NCBI RefSeq assembly: GCF_018802605.1
Contig: NZ_CP069161.1
Coordinates: forward strand, 3,410,001-3,474,000
Direction: 5' to 3'
From: Paludibacterium paludis
GTDB taxonomy: Bacteria; Pseudomonadota; Gammaproteobacteria; Burkholderiales; Chromobacteriaceae
Length of the DNA stretch: 64,000 nucleotides
Shown here: positions 18,647 through 28,611 of the stretch, piece after piece
How positions within the stretch are numbered: position 1 is the stretch's first letter
Layout: every line of letters starts with the position of its first letter
Notes under the pieces: generated by a model
Told to the model about the DNA's origin: nothing
Seen by the model: the letters and a program-made list of their open reading frames with translations, nothing else
Databases searched by the model: none
Made by a program: the position numbers and the translations under genes

Positions 18647-19879
18647 TCAGGCGACCGAAACGGCGTCGAGTCCGAATGCCTTGTGCAGCACGCGCACCGC
18701 CAGTTCCAGGTACTTCTCGTCGATCAGCACCGAGACCTTGATTTCCGAAGTGGAGATCATCTGGATATTGATGCCCTCTTCGGCAAGCGTACGGAACATG
18801 GTCGACGCTACCCCGCAATGGGAACGCATTCCGACACCCACGATCGAAACTTTGACCACTCTGTCATCCGCGTCGATTTTGGCCGCGCCGATATGGGTCT
18901 GCACATCGCGCAGGATGGTCAGGGTGCGCTGGAATTCGCCGCGCGGCACGGTAAACGAAAAGTCGGTCGCGCCGTTCTCGCCGAAATTCTGGATGATCAT
19001 GTCGACTTCGATATTGGCATCCGCCACCGGGCCCAGAATCTGGTAGGCGATGCCCGGTTTGTCCGGCACGCCTTTCACATTGATGCGCGCTTCGTTGCGG
19101 TCGAACGCGATTCCCGCGACTACAGCCTTTTCCATGTTTTCGTCTTCCTCGAACGTAATCAGCGTGCCCTCGCCCTCCTCCTCGAAACTGGACAGGACAC
19201 GCAAACGGACCTGGTATTTGCCGGCGAACTCGACGGAACGGATCTGCAGCACCTTGGAGCCGAGGCTCGCCATCTCGATCATTTCCTCGAAGGTGATGGT
19301 CTTGAGCCGGCGGGCTTCCGGAACCACGCGCGGGTCAGTCGTGTACACCCCGTCCACATCGGTATAGATCTGGCATTCGTCGGCCTTGAGCGCGGCGGCG
19401 AGCGCCACGGCGGAGGTATCGGATCCGCCACGCCCCAGCGTCGTGATATCGCCGTTCTCGTCCACGCCCTGGAAGCCCGCGACAATCACCACCCGGCCTT
19501 CATTCAGGTCCCCGCGCATGCGCTCTTCGTCGATCGAGCCGATGCGCGCCTTGGTATGCGCCGTGTCGGTGGTGATGCTGACTTGCCAACCACAGTAACT
19601 GATCGCCGGCACACCGATTTCCTTGAGCGCCATGGCGAGCAGACCGATGGTGACCTGCTCTCCGGTGGAGATCACCACATCCAGTTCGCGGGGGTCGGGG
19701 TATTCCTGTATATCCTGGGCAAGGGCGATCAGCCGGTTGGTCTCGCCGCTCATCGCGGAAACCACCACCACTACGTCATGCCCCTGGCCCTTCCATTTGG
19801 CGACACGCCGGGCCACGTTCTTGATGCGCTCCGTGGTTCCGACCGACGTCCCGCCGTACTTTTGTACGATGAGTGCCAT
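18647..19879 (-). CDS. lysC: aspartate kinase
   Basis: A 410-residue aspartokinase that phosphorylates aspartate at the head of the lysine, methionine and threonine pathways. The N-terminal kinase domain opens [13 protein letters not shown] and has [16 protein letters not shown] (about 150-165); two C-terminal ACT domains (about 265-410, with [12 protein letters not shown] and [12 protein letters not shown]) give amino-acid feedback. hom and thrC of the same pathway lie 32 kb away. The start ATG at 19879 matches the family N terminus. Confidence 0.97.
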   Translation of the reverse strand: MALIVQKYGGTSVGTTERIKNVARRVAKWKGQGHDVVVVVSAMSGETNRLIALAQDIQEYPDPRELDVVISTGEQVTIGLLAMALKEIGVPAISYCGWQVSITTDTAHTKARIGSIDEERMRGDLNEGRVVIVAGFQGVDENGDITTLGRGGSDTSAVALAAALKADECQIYTDVDGVYTTDPRVVPEARRLKTITFEEMIEMASLGSKVLQIRSVEFAGKYQVRLRVLSSFEEEGEGTLITFEEDENMEKAVVAGIAFDRNEARINVKGVPDKPGIAYQILGPVADANIEVDMIIQNFGENGATDFSFTVPRGEFQRTLTILRDVQTHIGAAKIDADDRVVKVSIVGVGMRSHCGVASTMFRTLAEEGINIQMISTSEIKVSVLIDEKYLELAVRVLHKAFGLDAVSVA

Positions 19880-20056
19880 GCTGGGTTCTGTGTTGAAAAG
19901 TCGTTGAAATGTCGAGCTTGATTCTTGCCTTATCTATGCAAGAAATGCAAGCGTGTTGTTGACCCACCGGGGGCATTGCCCGCCAGTCAGGACATTTCCA
20001 TTCCAGATCGCCGAGGGATAATGCCATTGAACTTTCCTCAACGACCGTCCTCCAAT

Positions 20057-20099
20057 CAGAGTTATGCCTAAAGCATTAACTCTGGTTAGTTCATATACT
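20057..20099 (+). promoter_or_regulatory. palindrome and -10 upstream of the first M13 peptidase gene
   Basis: Inverted arms CAGAGTTATGC and GCATTAACTCTG (one bulged base) span 20057-20084, and TATACT, a good -10, lies at 20094-20099. The palindrome covers the expected -35 position, so it may be an operator or activator site. The rest of the 295-bp gap with lysC (19880-20174) also holds CCCGC/GCGGG arms at 20133-20151 but no gene. Confidence 0.4.
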
Positions 20100-20174
20100 C
20101 TGCAAGATATCCGGCTGACGGATACACCAAGACCCGCCCATTCAGAGCGGGCTTTCATCTACAAAGGAAACGAC

Positions 20175-22190
20175 ATGATGATACTGCGCCGCGCCGTTCT
20201 GGCCGCACTGATAACCATCTCGGGACAAGCCTGGTCCGCTCCGCCGCTCTCGGGCATCGAATTTGAAAACTTCGACCGCTCGGTACGCGCCCAGGACGAC
20301 CTGTTTCACGCCATCAACGGGAACTGGGTGAAAAAAACGGAAATCCCCGCTGACAAATCCAGCTGGGGAGCCTTCGCTATTTTGCGGGAACGCTCGGACG
20401 AACGCACGCGCCTCATCCTGGAGGATGCGCGCCAGGGCAAACTCAAAGGCGCGGACGCGCGCAAGATCGGGGATCTTTACGCAAGCTTCATGAACGAAGC
20501 CGCCATTGAAAAAACAGGATTGGCCCCCCTTGCCGGTGATCTGGCCCGCATCAGCGCCATCGCCGACAAATCCGCGCTCATCGATTACTTCGCCCTCACC
20601 CGCCGCGAAATCAACCTCGGCCCCCTGACCTTCCAGGTGGTGCCGGATCCGCACGACTCCCGGTCCCATATTGTGACGTTCTCGCAAAGCGGGCTGGCGC
20701 TACCGGACCGGGACTACTACCTTCAGGACGACCCGCGCTTCGTCAACGCCCGTGCCGCCTACCGCGCTTACCTGACCACGCTGCTCCGCCTGGCGGGCTA
20801 TGACAAAGCGGACGAACGGGCCGGCCGCGTGCTGGATCTGGAGACCCGCCTGGCGAAGATTCAGTGGGACCGTGTCGCCGACCGGGATCCCAAGAAAACC
20901 GACAATCCCGTCGAGCAGGCCGACCTGGCCACCCGCATAGGAGGGATCGACTGGAAACGCTATCTCGCCAGCGCCGGACTGACGGGCGCCGGCAAGGTCA
21001 ACATCGAACAACCTTCGTATTTCACCGCGCTTGGCAAGGAAATCGATTCGATCGACCTTGAGACCTGGAAAACCTATCTGGCCGCCGCGCAACTTAACGC
21101 TTACGCGCCGTACCTTCCACATGCTTTCGCCGATGCCGCCTTCCAGCTTTACGGCAAAACACTGATGGGTCAGGCGGAGGAAGGCCCGCGCTGGAAACGC
21201 GCCGTCAAACTGGCCAATGCCGTGCTTGGCGAGGCGATCGGCAAACACTATGTCGCCCGGCATTTCCCGGCGCGCAACAAGGCTCGCATGGAAGCGATGG
21301 TCGATCATCTGATCAAGGCCTACGGCGAGAGCATCGACACAGCCGAGTGGATGACGCCCGCGACCCGGGCCATGGCGCGCGCCAAGCTCGCCAAATACAC
21401 GGTGAAGATCGGCTATCCGTCGGTATGGCGCGATTATAGCTCGCTGAACATCGAGGCCGGCGAGCTGATCGGCAACATCAAGGCGGGTCAGGGCTACGCC
21501 TACCGGCGCATGATGGCCAAAATCGGCAAGAGCGTCGACCGGCAGGAATGGCTCATGACCCCGCAAACGGTCAACGCCTACTACAACCCCCTGCAAAATG
21601 AAATCGTCTTCCCCGCCGCCATCCTGCAGCCGCCGTTCTTCAATGTCGAGGCCGACGACGCGGTCAACTACGGCGGCATCGGTTCGGTGATCGGGCATGA
21701 GATCAGCCACGGCTTCGACGATCAGGGCAGCCGCTTCGACGGCGATGGCAACCTGAAAGACTGGTGGACCGCCGAAGACCGCCAGCGTTTCGATGCGCTG
21801 GGCGAGAAGCTGGTTGCCCAGTATGGCGCGGTGGAACCGGTGCCGGGCCGGAAAATCAACGGAAAATTGACCCTCGGTGAAAACATCGCGGATCTTTCCG
21901 GATTGCAGATCGCCTACAAGGCATGGCGCCTGTCATTGGGCGGCAAGCCTTCGCCGACCATAGACGGCCTCTCCGGCGACAAGCGTTTCTTTATCGGCTT
22001 CACCCAGATCTGGCGCGCCAAAATCCGCGATGCGGCCCAGCTCACCCTGCTGGTCTCGGATCCGCATTCACCGTCGTACTACCGGCCCATCGGCGCGGCG
22101 ATGAACAGCGAAGCCTTCCATGAGGCATTCGATGTCCATCCGGGTGATCGCATGTTCAAGCCGCAAAATGAGCGGATCCGCATCTGGTAA
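20175..22190 (+). CDS. M13 family (neprilysin-like) zinc metallopeptidase, copy 1
   Basis: A 671-residue exported oligo-endopeptidase. A signal peptide (about 1-22) precedes the M13 N-terminal helical domain; the catalytic domain has NAYYNPLQNEIVFPAAIL, the zinc motif HEISH in VIGHEISHGFDDQG (about 512) and the third ligand in GENIADLSG. The end is the usual RIRIW. It likely cleaves small peptides in the periplasm. AAGGAAA before ATG 20175 sets the start; ATG 20178 is equally possible. A close paralog follows on the same strand. Confidence 0.94.
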   Translation: MMILRRAVLAALITISGQAWSAPPLSGIEFENFDRSVRAQDDLFHAINGNWVKKTEIPADKSSWGAFAILRERSDERTRLILEDARQGKLKGADARKIGDLYASFMNEAAIEKTGLAPLAGDLARISAIADKSALIDYFALTRREINLGPLTFQVVPDPHDSRSHIVTFSQSGLALPDRDYYLQDDPRFVNARAAYRAYLTTLLRLAGYDKADERAGRVLDLETRLAKIQWDRVADRDPKKTDNPVEQADLATRIGGIDWKRYLASAGLTGAGKVNIEQPSYFTALGKEIDSIDLETWKTYLAAAQLNAYAPYLPHAFADAAFQLYGKTLMGQAEEGPRWKRAVKLANAVLGEAIGKHYVARHFPARNKARMEAMVDHLIKAYGESIDTAEWMTPATRAMARAKLAKYTVKIGYPSVWRDYSSLNIEAGELIGNIKAGQGYAYRRMMAKIGKSVDRQEWLMTPQTVNAYYNPLQNEIVFPAAILQPPFFNVEADDAVNYGGIGSVIGHEISHGFDDQGSRFDGDGNLKDWWTAEDRQRFDALGEKLVAQYGAVEPVPGRKINGKLTLGENIADLSGLQIAYKAWRLSLGGKPSPTIDGLSGDKRFFIGFTQIWRAKIRDAAQLTLLVSDPHSPSYYRPIGAAMNSEAFHEAFDVHPGDRMFKPQNERIRIW

Positions 22191-22304
22191 GACGCGGCCC
22201 GCGAGCCGGCGGGCATTGCCTGCCGGGCAAAATGACAGATATATTTCCTCCTTGGCCACCGTGCGCATGTCCGGCGCCGGTGGTTCTACAAAGGAAAAAA
22301 CGAC

Positions 22305-24314
22305 ATGAAATTCAAAGCAGCCCTTCTCGTCAGCGCGCTGATGCTCAGTTGGCACGCCTCCGCGCAGGAGTTGTCGGGTATCGACAAGACGGGATTCGAC
22401 ACCAGCGTGCGCCCGCAAGACGACATTTACGACGCCGTGAACGGGGGATGGATCCGCAAGGAAGTCCTGCCGCCCGAAGAAGCCTACACCGGCGCGTTCA
22501 AGAAACTCTACGACCTTTCCCAAGAGCGCAGCCGCAAAATCATCGAAAACGCCGCAGCCAATCCGGGGCGTTCCAGCGAAGCGCAGAAAATCGGCGATCT
22601 CTACAAAAGCTTCATGAATGAGGCGGCCGCCGAGAAGAAGGCCCTCGCCCCCGTCAAGCCCGACCTCGCCCGCATCGCGGCGCTCAAGAACAAAGCCGAG
22701 CTGATCAAGCTTTTCGGTGAGTTGCAACGTTCGGTCGTCACCGTCCCGGTGACGTTCTACGTCGGCCCGGACGCCAAGAACTCCCTGGCCAACCTGCCCG
22801 AAGTCGACCAGTCCGGCATCGCCATGCCCGACCGCGACTATTATCTGGAAAAGGACGCCCGCTTCGAGAAAGCGCGCAAGGCTTACGTCGCCTACCTCAC
22901 ATCGATGTTCCGGATCGGCGGCTTCGACCAGCCTGCCCGTCGCGCCGAAGCCGTGTTCCAGCTGGAAACGGAACTGGCCCGCCTGCAATGGAGCAACGTC
23001 GAGAACCGCGATCCCCAGAAAACCTATAACAAGATGTCCGTCGAAGCGCTGGCCAAACTGGCTCCCGGTATCGACTGGGCGGCATTCCTGAGCGCCGCGG
23101 GCGCGTCCGGCGTCAACGAGCTGTGCGTCGCGCAGCCCAGCTTCTTCACCGGGCTCGCCGGCCTGGTCGAGAAAACGCCCCTGAACGTCTGGCAGGATTA
23201 TCTGGCGGTCCACACGCTGGATGCCTACGCGCCTTTCCTGAACAAACAGTTGGTCGACACGAATTTCGATTTTTACGGCAAGACCCTGGCCGGTACCAGC
23301 AAATTGCGCCCGCGCTGGAAGCGCGCGGTGAAAACCGTGGAAGGCAGCCTGGGCGAAGCCATCGGCAAACTGTATGTGAAGGACTACTTCCCTCCCGAAG
23401 CCAAGGTCCGCATGGAGGGGTTGGTCGCCAACCTGATGAAGGCCTACGCGCAAAGTATCGACGAGTTGACCTGGATGGGACCGGAAACCCGTAAGGCCGC
23501 CCACCTGAAGCTGTCCAAATACATGTTGAAGATCGGCTACCCGGAAAAGTGGAAAGACTACGGCAGCCTGACGATTCGCGCCGACGACCTGATCGGTAAC
23601 GTGAAACGGGCTCGCGAGTACAAGCACGAGGAAATGCTGCGCCGCATCGGCAAACCGGTCGACCGCGCCGAATGGCACATGACGCCGCAGACCGTCAACG
23701 CCTACTACAACCCATCGGTCAACGAAATCGTCTTCCCCGCCGCCATTTTGCAAGCGCCGTTCTTCGACATGAAGGTGGACGACGCGGCGAACTACGGCGG
23801 CATCGGCGCGGTGATCGGTCATGAGATCAGCCACGGTTTCGATGACATGGGCAGCCAGTTCGACGGCGACGGCAATCTGAAAGACTGGATGACCGCGGAC
23901 GACAAGGCGAAGTTCAAGGCGCTGACGTCCCGGCTCGTCGAGCAGTACAACGCCTATGAGGCCCTGCCGGGCAAGCATGTCAACGGCGCGCTGACGCTTG
24001 GCGAGAACATCGCGGACAATTCGGGTCTGTCGATCGCCTACAAAGCCTGGCGCCTGTCGCTGGATGGCAAGGAGGCCCCCGTCATCGACGGCATGAGCGG
24101 CGAACAGCGATTCTTCTATGGCTTCGCCCAGGTATGGCGCTCCAAGACGCGCGACGAGAGCCTGCTGTCGCAGATCGTCTCCGATCCGCACTCGCCGGAC
24201 AAGTTCCGCGCCATCGGCGCCTCGTCCAACAGCGATGCGTTCCACAAGGCCTTCGACCTGAAGCCGACCGACAAGATGTACAAACCGCAAAACGAACGGA
24301 TCAAGGTCTGGTAA
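22305..24314 (+). CDS. M13 family (neprilysin-like) zinc metallopeptidase, copy 2
   Basis: A 669-residue paralog of the preceding gene with signal peptide (about 1-20, ending SAQ), NAYYNPSVNEIVFPAAIL, HEISH in VIGHEISHGFDDMG and GENIADNSG; it ends RIKVW. Both copies keep all zinc ligands, so both should be active. The leaders are alike too: CTACAAAGGAAA and CGACATGA appear before both starts, pointing to a tandem duplication that included the 5' leader. The 114-bp gap between them has only a weak hairpin. Confidence 0.94.
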   Translation: MKFKAALLVSALMLSWHASAQELSGIDKTGFDTSVRPQDDIYDAVNGGWIRKEVLPPEEAYTGAFKKLYDLSQERSRKIIENAAANPGRSSEAQKIGDLYKSFMNEAAAEKKALAPVKPDLARIAALKNKAELIKLFGELQRSVVTVPVTFYVGPDAKNSLANLPEVDQSGIAMPDRDYYLEKDARFEKARKAYVAYLTSMFRIGGFDQPARRAEAVFQLETELARLQWSNVENRDPQKTYNKMSVEALAKLAPGIDWAAFLSAAGASGVNELCVAQPSFFTGLAGLVEKTPLNVWQDYLAVHTLDAYAPFLNKQLVDTNFDFYGKTLAGTSKLRPRWKRAVKTVEGSLGEAIGKLYVKDYFPPEAKVRMEGLVANLMKAYAQSIDELTWMGPETRKAAHLKLSKYMLKIGYPEKWKDYGSLTIRADDLIGNVKRAREYKHEEMLRRIGKPVDRAEWHMTPQTVNAYYNPSVNEIVFPAAILQAPFFDMKVDDAANYGGIGAVIGHEISHGFDDMGSQFDGDGNLKDWMTADDKAKFKALTSRLVEQYNAYEALPGKHVNGALTLGENIADNSGLSIAYKAWRLSLDGKEAPVIDGMSGEQRFFYGFAQVWRSKTRDESLLSQIVSDPHSPDKFRAIGASSNSDAFHKAFDLKPTDKMYKPQNERIKVW

Positions 24315-24332
24315 GACATCCCGCCTGAAAGC

Positions 24333-24362
24333 AACGGGCCGCGGCATCCACCGCGGCCCGTT
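24333..24362. terminator. bidirectional terminator between M13 copy 2 and alaC
   Basis: Twelve-base perfect arms AACGGGCCGCGG / CCGCGGCCCGTT with a 6-base loop lie between convergent genes; the T-run is weak in both directions. Confidence 0.65.
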
Positions 24363-24385
24363 GTCGTTCACGCGTCACCGGTCAC

Positions 24386-25594
24386 TCAGGACTCCGGCGT
24401 CGCCCCGTCGGCCTTGAACATCGCCTTGATGCCGCGCACCGCCTGACGGATGCGGTTCTCGTTCTCGATCAGCGCGAAACGCACGTAATCGTCGCCGTGG
24501 TCGCCGAACCCGATACCGGGCGACACCGAAACCCTGGCCTTTTCCAGCAGTCGCTTGGCGAACTCCAGCGATCCGAGCGCCCGGTACGGTTCGGGAATGC
24601 GCGCCCACAAATACATCGACGCCTTGGGCAATTCCACCTGCCAGCCCGCTTCGGCCAGTCCCTTGTGCAGCACGTCGCGCCGGCGCTGGTACTGTTCGGC
24701 GATCTCCCGCACGCATTGCTGGTCGCCTTCCAGCGCGGCGATGGCCGCCACCTGCAAGGGCGTGAACGTACCGTAATCGTGATAGCTCTTCATGCGCGCC
24801 AGCGCCGCCACCAGATCGGCGTTGCCCACCATGAAGCCAATGCGCCAGCCGGCCATGTTGTAGCTCTTGGACAGGGTGAAGAACTCCACGGCGATGTCCT
24901 TGGCGCCCGGCACCTGCATGATGGATGGCGCCTTCCAGCCATCGAACACGATGTCCGCGTAGGCAAGGTCATGGACGACCAGGATGTCGTGTTTTTTCGC
25001 GAGGGCGATCACGCGTTCGAAGAAGTCCAGTTCCACGCACTGGGCGGTCGGATTGGACGGGAAACCCAGCACCATCATCTTGGGTTTCGGGTAACTGCCG
25101 CGGATGGCCTTTTCCAGTTCCTCGAAAAAATCCACCCCGGGGACCAGCGGCACCGAGCGGATCTGGGCGCCGGCGATGACCGCGCCATAGATATGAATCG
25201 GGTAGCTCGGGTCGGGCACAAGCACCGTATCGCCGCGATCCAGCGTCGCCAGCATCAGGTGTGCCAGCCCCTCCTTGGAACCGATGGTGACGATCGCCTC
25301 GCTGTCCGGATCGATCGCCACCCCGTAGCGCTCGTCGTACCAGCGGGCGATGGCCCGGCGCAGGCGGGGAATGCCGCGCGAGGCGGAATAGCCGTGGGTG
25401 TCCGGCCGCTGGGCGACTTCGGTCAGCTTGGCGACGATGTGAGCGGGTGTCGCGCCGTCCGGATTGCCCATGCTCAGGTCGATGATGTCTTCGCCACGGC
25501 GGCGCGCGGCGAGTTTCAGCTCGGCGGTGATATTGAAAACGTAGGGGGGCAGGCGGTCGATGCGCGCGAAGCGGCGCTGTCCTTGAGAAGACAT
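24386..25594 (-). CDS. alaC: alanine transaminase AlaC-type (class I/II aminotransferase)
   Basis: A 402-residue PLP enzyme that transfers an amino group between glutamate and pyruvate-type keto acids. [12 protein letters not shown] near residue 40, [23 protein letters not shown] and the PLP lysine in [15 protein letters not shown] match AlaC. The ATG at 25594 has AAGGAAC before it; an upstream in-frame start would add 24 unrelated residues. A second alanine aminotransferase gene, alaA, is at 53.8 kb, as in E. coli. Confidence 0.9.
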   Translation of the reverse strand: MSSQGQRRFARIDRLPPYVFNITAELKLAARRRGEDIIDLSMGNPDGATPAHIVAKLTEVAQRPDTHGYSASRGIPRLRRAIARWYDERYGVAIDPDSEAIVTIGSKEGLAHLMLATLDRGDTVLVPDPSYPIHIYGAVIAGAQIRSVPLVPGVDFFEELEKAIRGSYPKPKMMVLGFPSNPTAQCVELDFFERVIALAKKHDILVVHDLAYADIVFDGWKAPSIMQVPGAKDIAVEFFTLSKSYNMAGWRIGFMVGNADLVAALARMKSYHDYGTFTPLQVAAIAALEGDQQCVREIAEQYQRRRDVLHKGLAEAGWQVELPKASMYLWARIPEPYRALGSLEFAKRLLEKARVSVSPGIGFGDHGDDYVRFALIENENRIRQAVRGIKAMFKADGATPES

Positions 25595-25771
25595 GTGAGT
25601 TCCTTGTACGTTAGCGCCCGGAACCGTCCGAGCGACGCAGCCGGCGGCGTATGCGCCACCGCTCATACCATCCTAATCGATTATTTTGCAGCGCACCATA
25701 CCCGGGAACCGTCAGGGCAGGCGATACACCCGGCGGCCGCTGAATCCCCCGGCGACGACCCTTCAGCGTTT

Positions 25772-25819
25772 TTGGCTATAAAAAAAGCGAAATTTATAAT
25801 TTATCAAGACGTTTTCTTG
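25772..25819 (+). promoter_or_regulatory. metNIQ promoter with operator-like palindrome
   Basis: TTGGCT (25772-25777) and a perfect TATAAT (25795-25800) are 17 bases apart. Just after, at the expected transcription start, CAAGA-N5-TCTTG (25805-25819) is a 15-bp inverted repeat that could bind a regulator. The rest of the 260-bp gap to alaC has no gene. Confidence 0.55.
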
Positions 25820-25854
25820 CCGATAGACTGGTCCGACCCTCAAGGGCCGCATGC

Positions 25855-26886
25855 ATGGCAAGGAAAAACGTTGTGATCGAAGTTGCTCATCTGGAAAAAC
25901 ACTATCGGGTCGACGGACGATCGGTCCGGGCCCTGGACGATATCAACCTGTCCATCGCCGAAGGGGAAGTCTTCGGCATCATCGGCCGTTCGGGCGCGGG
26001 CAAAAGCACCCTGATCCGCTGCCTGAACCTCCTGGAACGGCCGGACACCGGCCGGGTCGCGCTGGACGGCGTCGACCTGACCACGCTGGACGCCCGCGCG
26101 CTCCAGCACGCCCGGCGCCGCATCGGCATGGTTTTCCAGCACTTCAACCTGCTGACCTCCCGCACCGTCGCCGGCAATATCCGCTTCCCGCTGGAACTGG
26201 CCGGGGAACTGGACAAGGCGGCCATGGATGCGCGCGTGAACGAACTGATCGAGCTCGTCGGGCTCTCCGGATTCGGCGACAGCTATCCGTCGCAACTGTC
26301 CGGCGGGCAAAAGCAGCGCGTCGGCATCGCCCGCGCGCTGGCGAGCCACCCTGCCGTGCTGCTGTGCGATGAGGCGACCTCGGCGCTGGACCCGGAAACC
26401 ACGGACGCCATCCTCGCCCTGCTGCTCGATATCAACCGGCGCCTGAAGCTGACCATCGTGCTGATCACTCACGAAATGCGCGTGATCCGCAATCTGTGCG
26501 ACCGGGTCGCCGTCATCGAAGGCGGCCGCATCGTCGAGAGCGGGACGGTCATCGACGTGTTCCTGCATCCTCGCCACGACGCCACGCGCAAACTGCTCGC
26601 CGAAACCGGCTTTTACCAGGAAGCCTCGCAGCAGGCATGGCGCGCCCATGTCGCGGGTCCGCTGCTCAAGCTGACCTTTGTCGGCCCGGCGACGCTGACG
26701 CCGGTGCTCGACGAAGTGAGCCGGGAACATCGCGTGAATTTCAATCTGGTCAACGGCACCCTGGCCGACATCAAGGGCACGCCATTCGGGCAACTGCTCG
26801 TCGGCGTCGTGAAGTCGGACATCCCGCTGGCCGATTTGCAAACGGTATTTCATGAAAAAGGTGTGGATTGCGAGGTACTGCCATGA
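25855..26886 (+). CDS. metN: methionine ABC transporter ATP-binding protein
   Basis: A 343-residue ATPase of the MetNIQ importer. Walker A GRSGAGKST (about 45), signature LSGGQKQR (about 147), Walker B LLCDEATSALD, and a C-terminal NIL domain (about 265-340) that binds methionine and inhibits transport. An in-frame GTG at 25873, with AGGA before it, would give the usual short N terminus (IEVAHLEKHY) and may be the true start. The stop overlaps metI (ATGA). Confidence 0.95.
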   Translation: MARKNVVIEVAHLEKHYRVDGRSVRALDDINLSIAEGEVFGIIGRSGAGKSTLIRCLNLLERPDTGRVALDGVDLTTLDARALQHARRRIGMVFQHFNLLTSRTVAGNIRFPLELAGELDKAAMDARVNELIELVGLSGFGDSYPSQLSGGQKQRVGIARALASHPAVLLCDEATSALDPETTDAILALLLDINRRLKLTIVLITHEMRVIRNLCDRVAVIEGGRIVESGTVIDVFLHPRHDATRKLLAETGFYQEASQQAWRAHVAGPLLKLTFVGPATLTPVLDEVSREHRVNFNLVNGTLADIKGTPFGQLLVGVVKSDIPLADLQTVFHEKGVDCEVLP

Positions 26887-27563
26887 ACGCATCGCTCATG
26901 TCGTCGCTGCTGGCCAACGTGGACTGGAGCGAAATCGCCCAGGCGGCGCTCGATACCCTGACCATGCTCGGCGGCTCGCTCGTGTTCACGCTCGTCATCG
27001 GCCTGCCGCTGGGCATCTGGCTGTTCCTCGCCTCGCCCGGCCAGTTGCTTGAACGCCCGCGTCTTTACGCCACGCTCTCGGTCATCGTCAACATCCTGCG
27101 CTCGCTGCCTTTCGTGATTCTGCTGATCGTGATGATTCCGCTCACCGTGCTGTTGATCGGCACCTCGATCGGCGTGGGCGGCGCCATCCCGCCGCTGGTC
27201 GCCGGCGCGGCGCCGTTCTTCGCCCGCCTCGTGGAAAACGTGCTGCGCGAGGTGGACCGCGGCGTTGTCGAGGCGAGCCAGTCGATGGGCGCGACCACGC
27301 GCCAGATCATCCTGCACGTGCTGCTCCCCGAAGCGCTGCCCGGACTCATCGGCGCGGCGACAGTCACCACCGTCGCGCTGGTCGGCTACACCGCCATGTC
27401 CGGGGTGATCGGCGGCGGCGGGCTCGGCGATCTGGCCGTGCGCTACGGTTACCAGCGCTTCCAGACCGATGTGATGGCCGTGACCGTGGTGCTCTTGCTG
27501 GTGCTGGTTCAGTGCCTGCAAAGCGCCGGCGACCGGCTGGTCCGCCGCTTTACCCGCAAGTAA
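26883..27563 (+). CDS. metI: methionine ABC transporter permease
   Basis: A 226-residue inner-membrane permease with five to six helices and the ABC permease loop EASQSMGATTRQIILHVLLPEALPGL (about 137-162), typical of MetI. Its ATG overlaps the metN stop, so the two are translationally coupled. It forms the transmembrane path for D/L-methionine. Confidence 0.95.
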   Translation: MNASLMSSLLANVDWSEIAQAALDTLTMLGGSLVFTLVIGLPLGIWLFLASPGQLLERPRLYATLSVIVNILRSLPFVILLIVMIPLTVLLIGTSIGVGGAIPPLVAGAAPFFARLVENVLREVDRGVVEASQSMGATTRQIILHVLLPEALPGLIGAATVTTVALVGYTAMSGVIGGGGLGDLAVRYGYQRFQTDVMAVTVVLLLVLVQCLQSAGDRLVRRFTRK

Positions 27564-27611
27564 TCCCAAAGCAACGCAACGACATTTCGACACCAACAAG
27601 GAGAAACTTCC

Positions 27612-28400
27612 ATGAAACGACGCACCTTTACCGCCGCCCTGCTGGCCAGCGCACTGCTCTCCCCGCTCGCTCACGCGCAGCCGGTGAAACTCACCGTGGC
27701 GGCCTCGCCGGTCCCCCACGCGCAGATCCTCGAAGCGCTCAAGCCGCAGCTGGCCAGGCAGGGCGTGGAACTCGATGTGAAAGTCTTCAACGACTACGTG
27801 TTGCCCAACACCCAGGTGGAAGAAAAGCGCATCGACGCCAACTTCTTCCAGCACATTCCCTATCTGACCGAATTCAACAAGAACCGCGGCACCCATCTGG
27901 TGGTGGCGAGCAAGGCGATCCACATCGAGCCGTTCGGCGGCTACTCGACCCGTATCAAGAAGCTGGCCGACCTGCCGTCCGGCGCCACCATCGCGATTCC
28001 CAATGATCCGACCAATGCCGGCCGCGCGCTGGCGCTGCTCGCCCAGAACGGCGTGATCTCCCTGAAGAATCCGAACGCGATCGCGTCCACCGTGAAAGAC
28101 ATCACCGCCAATCCGAAAAAGGTGGTGATCCGCGAACTGGAAGCGGCCACCCTGCCGCGCGTGCTGGGCCAGGTGGATCTCGCGCTGATCAATGCCAATT
28201 ACGCGCTGGAAGCCAAACTCGTGCCGACCCGCGACGCGCTGTTCCTGGAAAAGAAAACCCCCTACGCCAACCTTCTGGTCGCCCGGCCCGACAACAAGGA
28301 CAGCGATGCCGTGAAAAAACTCGCGGCGGCCCTGGCGAGCCCCGAAGCGCGCAAGTTCATCGAAGAGAAGTACAAGGGATCGGTGATTCCGGCCTTCTGA
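27612..28400 (+). CDS. metQ: methionine-binding protein MetQ (NLPA family)
   Basis: A 262-residue periplasmic binding protein of the MetNIQ importer: signal peptide (about 1-22, ending AHA), then VKLTVAASPVPHAQILE, KVFNDYVLPN, DANFFQHIPYL and the C-terminal FIEEKYKGSVIPAF, all NLPA/MetQ hallmarks. No lipobox cysteine is present, so the protein is probably soluble. It follows metI by 48 bp with AAGGAG in its leader. Confidence 0.95.
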   Translation: MKRRTFTAALLASALLSPLAHAQPVKLTVAASPVPHAQILEALKPQLARQGVELDVKVFNDYVLPNTQVEEKRIDANFFQHIPYLTEFNKNRGTHLVVASKAIHIEPFGGYSTRIKKLADLPSGATIAIPNDPTNAGRALALLAQNGVISLKNPNAIASTVKDITANPKKVVIRELEAATLPRVLGQVDLALINANYALEAKLVPTRDALFLEKKTPYANLLVARPDNKDSDAVKKLAAALASPEARKFIEEKYKGSVIPAF

Positions 28401-28428
28401 TCCGGGCGCCGGCAACACCGCTCTTCCC

Positions 28429-28453
28429 AAGGCCCTCGTCCGAGGGCCTTGTC
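28429..28453 (+). terminator. terminator after metQ
   Basis: Ten-base arms AAGGCCCTCG / CGAGGGCCTT, 2-base loop, followed by GTC; the T-run is short. It separates metNIQ from the eut operon. Confidence 0.65.
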
Positions 28454-28611
28454 GCATCGGCCTTTCCCGCCCCTTCCGTCCAGCACCTGTCCCCCCTTTT
28501 CGCCCCGAACTTGATCTAACCCCACCTTCAGCAAGATTTTCCGATTTTTGATACTGCCTCGCCAAAGGGGCGGATTAGGATCATTCATATCAAATAAACC
28601 ATGGTGTCATC

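Noticed and set aside
22068..24371. 767-codon open frame on the minus strand opposite the M13 pair.
   Set aside because: It is a mirror of high-GC coding bias: exactly antisense to a well-supported gene, His/Val/Gly/Arg-rich, with no recognisable domain. The same holds for the long antisense frames at 9353-11131, 11947-13473, 16130-17671, 32637-34439, 36149-37489 and 62436-63944.
25595..25854. SAM or methionine-responsive riboswitch before metNIQ.
   Set aside because: No SAM-I or SAM-II core pattern could be seen; a normal promoter with a short leader fits better.
28451..28611. Sigma-54 or CRP site upstream of eutS.
   Set aside because: No GG-N10-GC spacing with the TGGCAC/TTGC elements and no TGTGA-N6-TCACA pair was found on reading.
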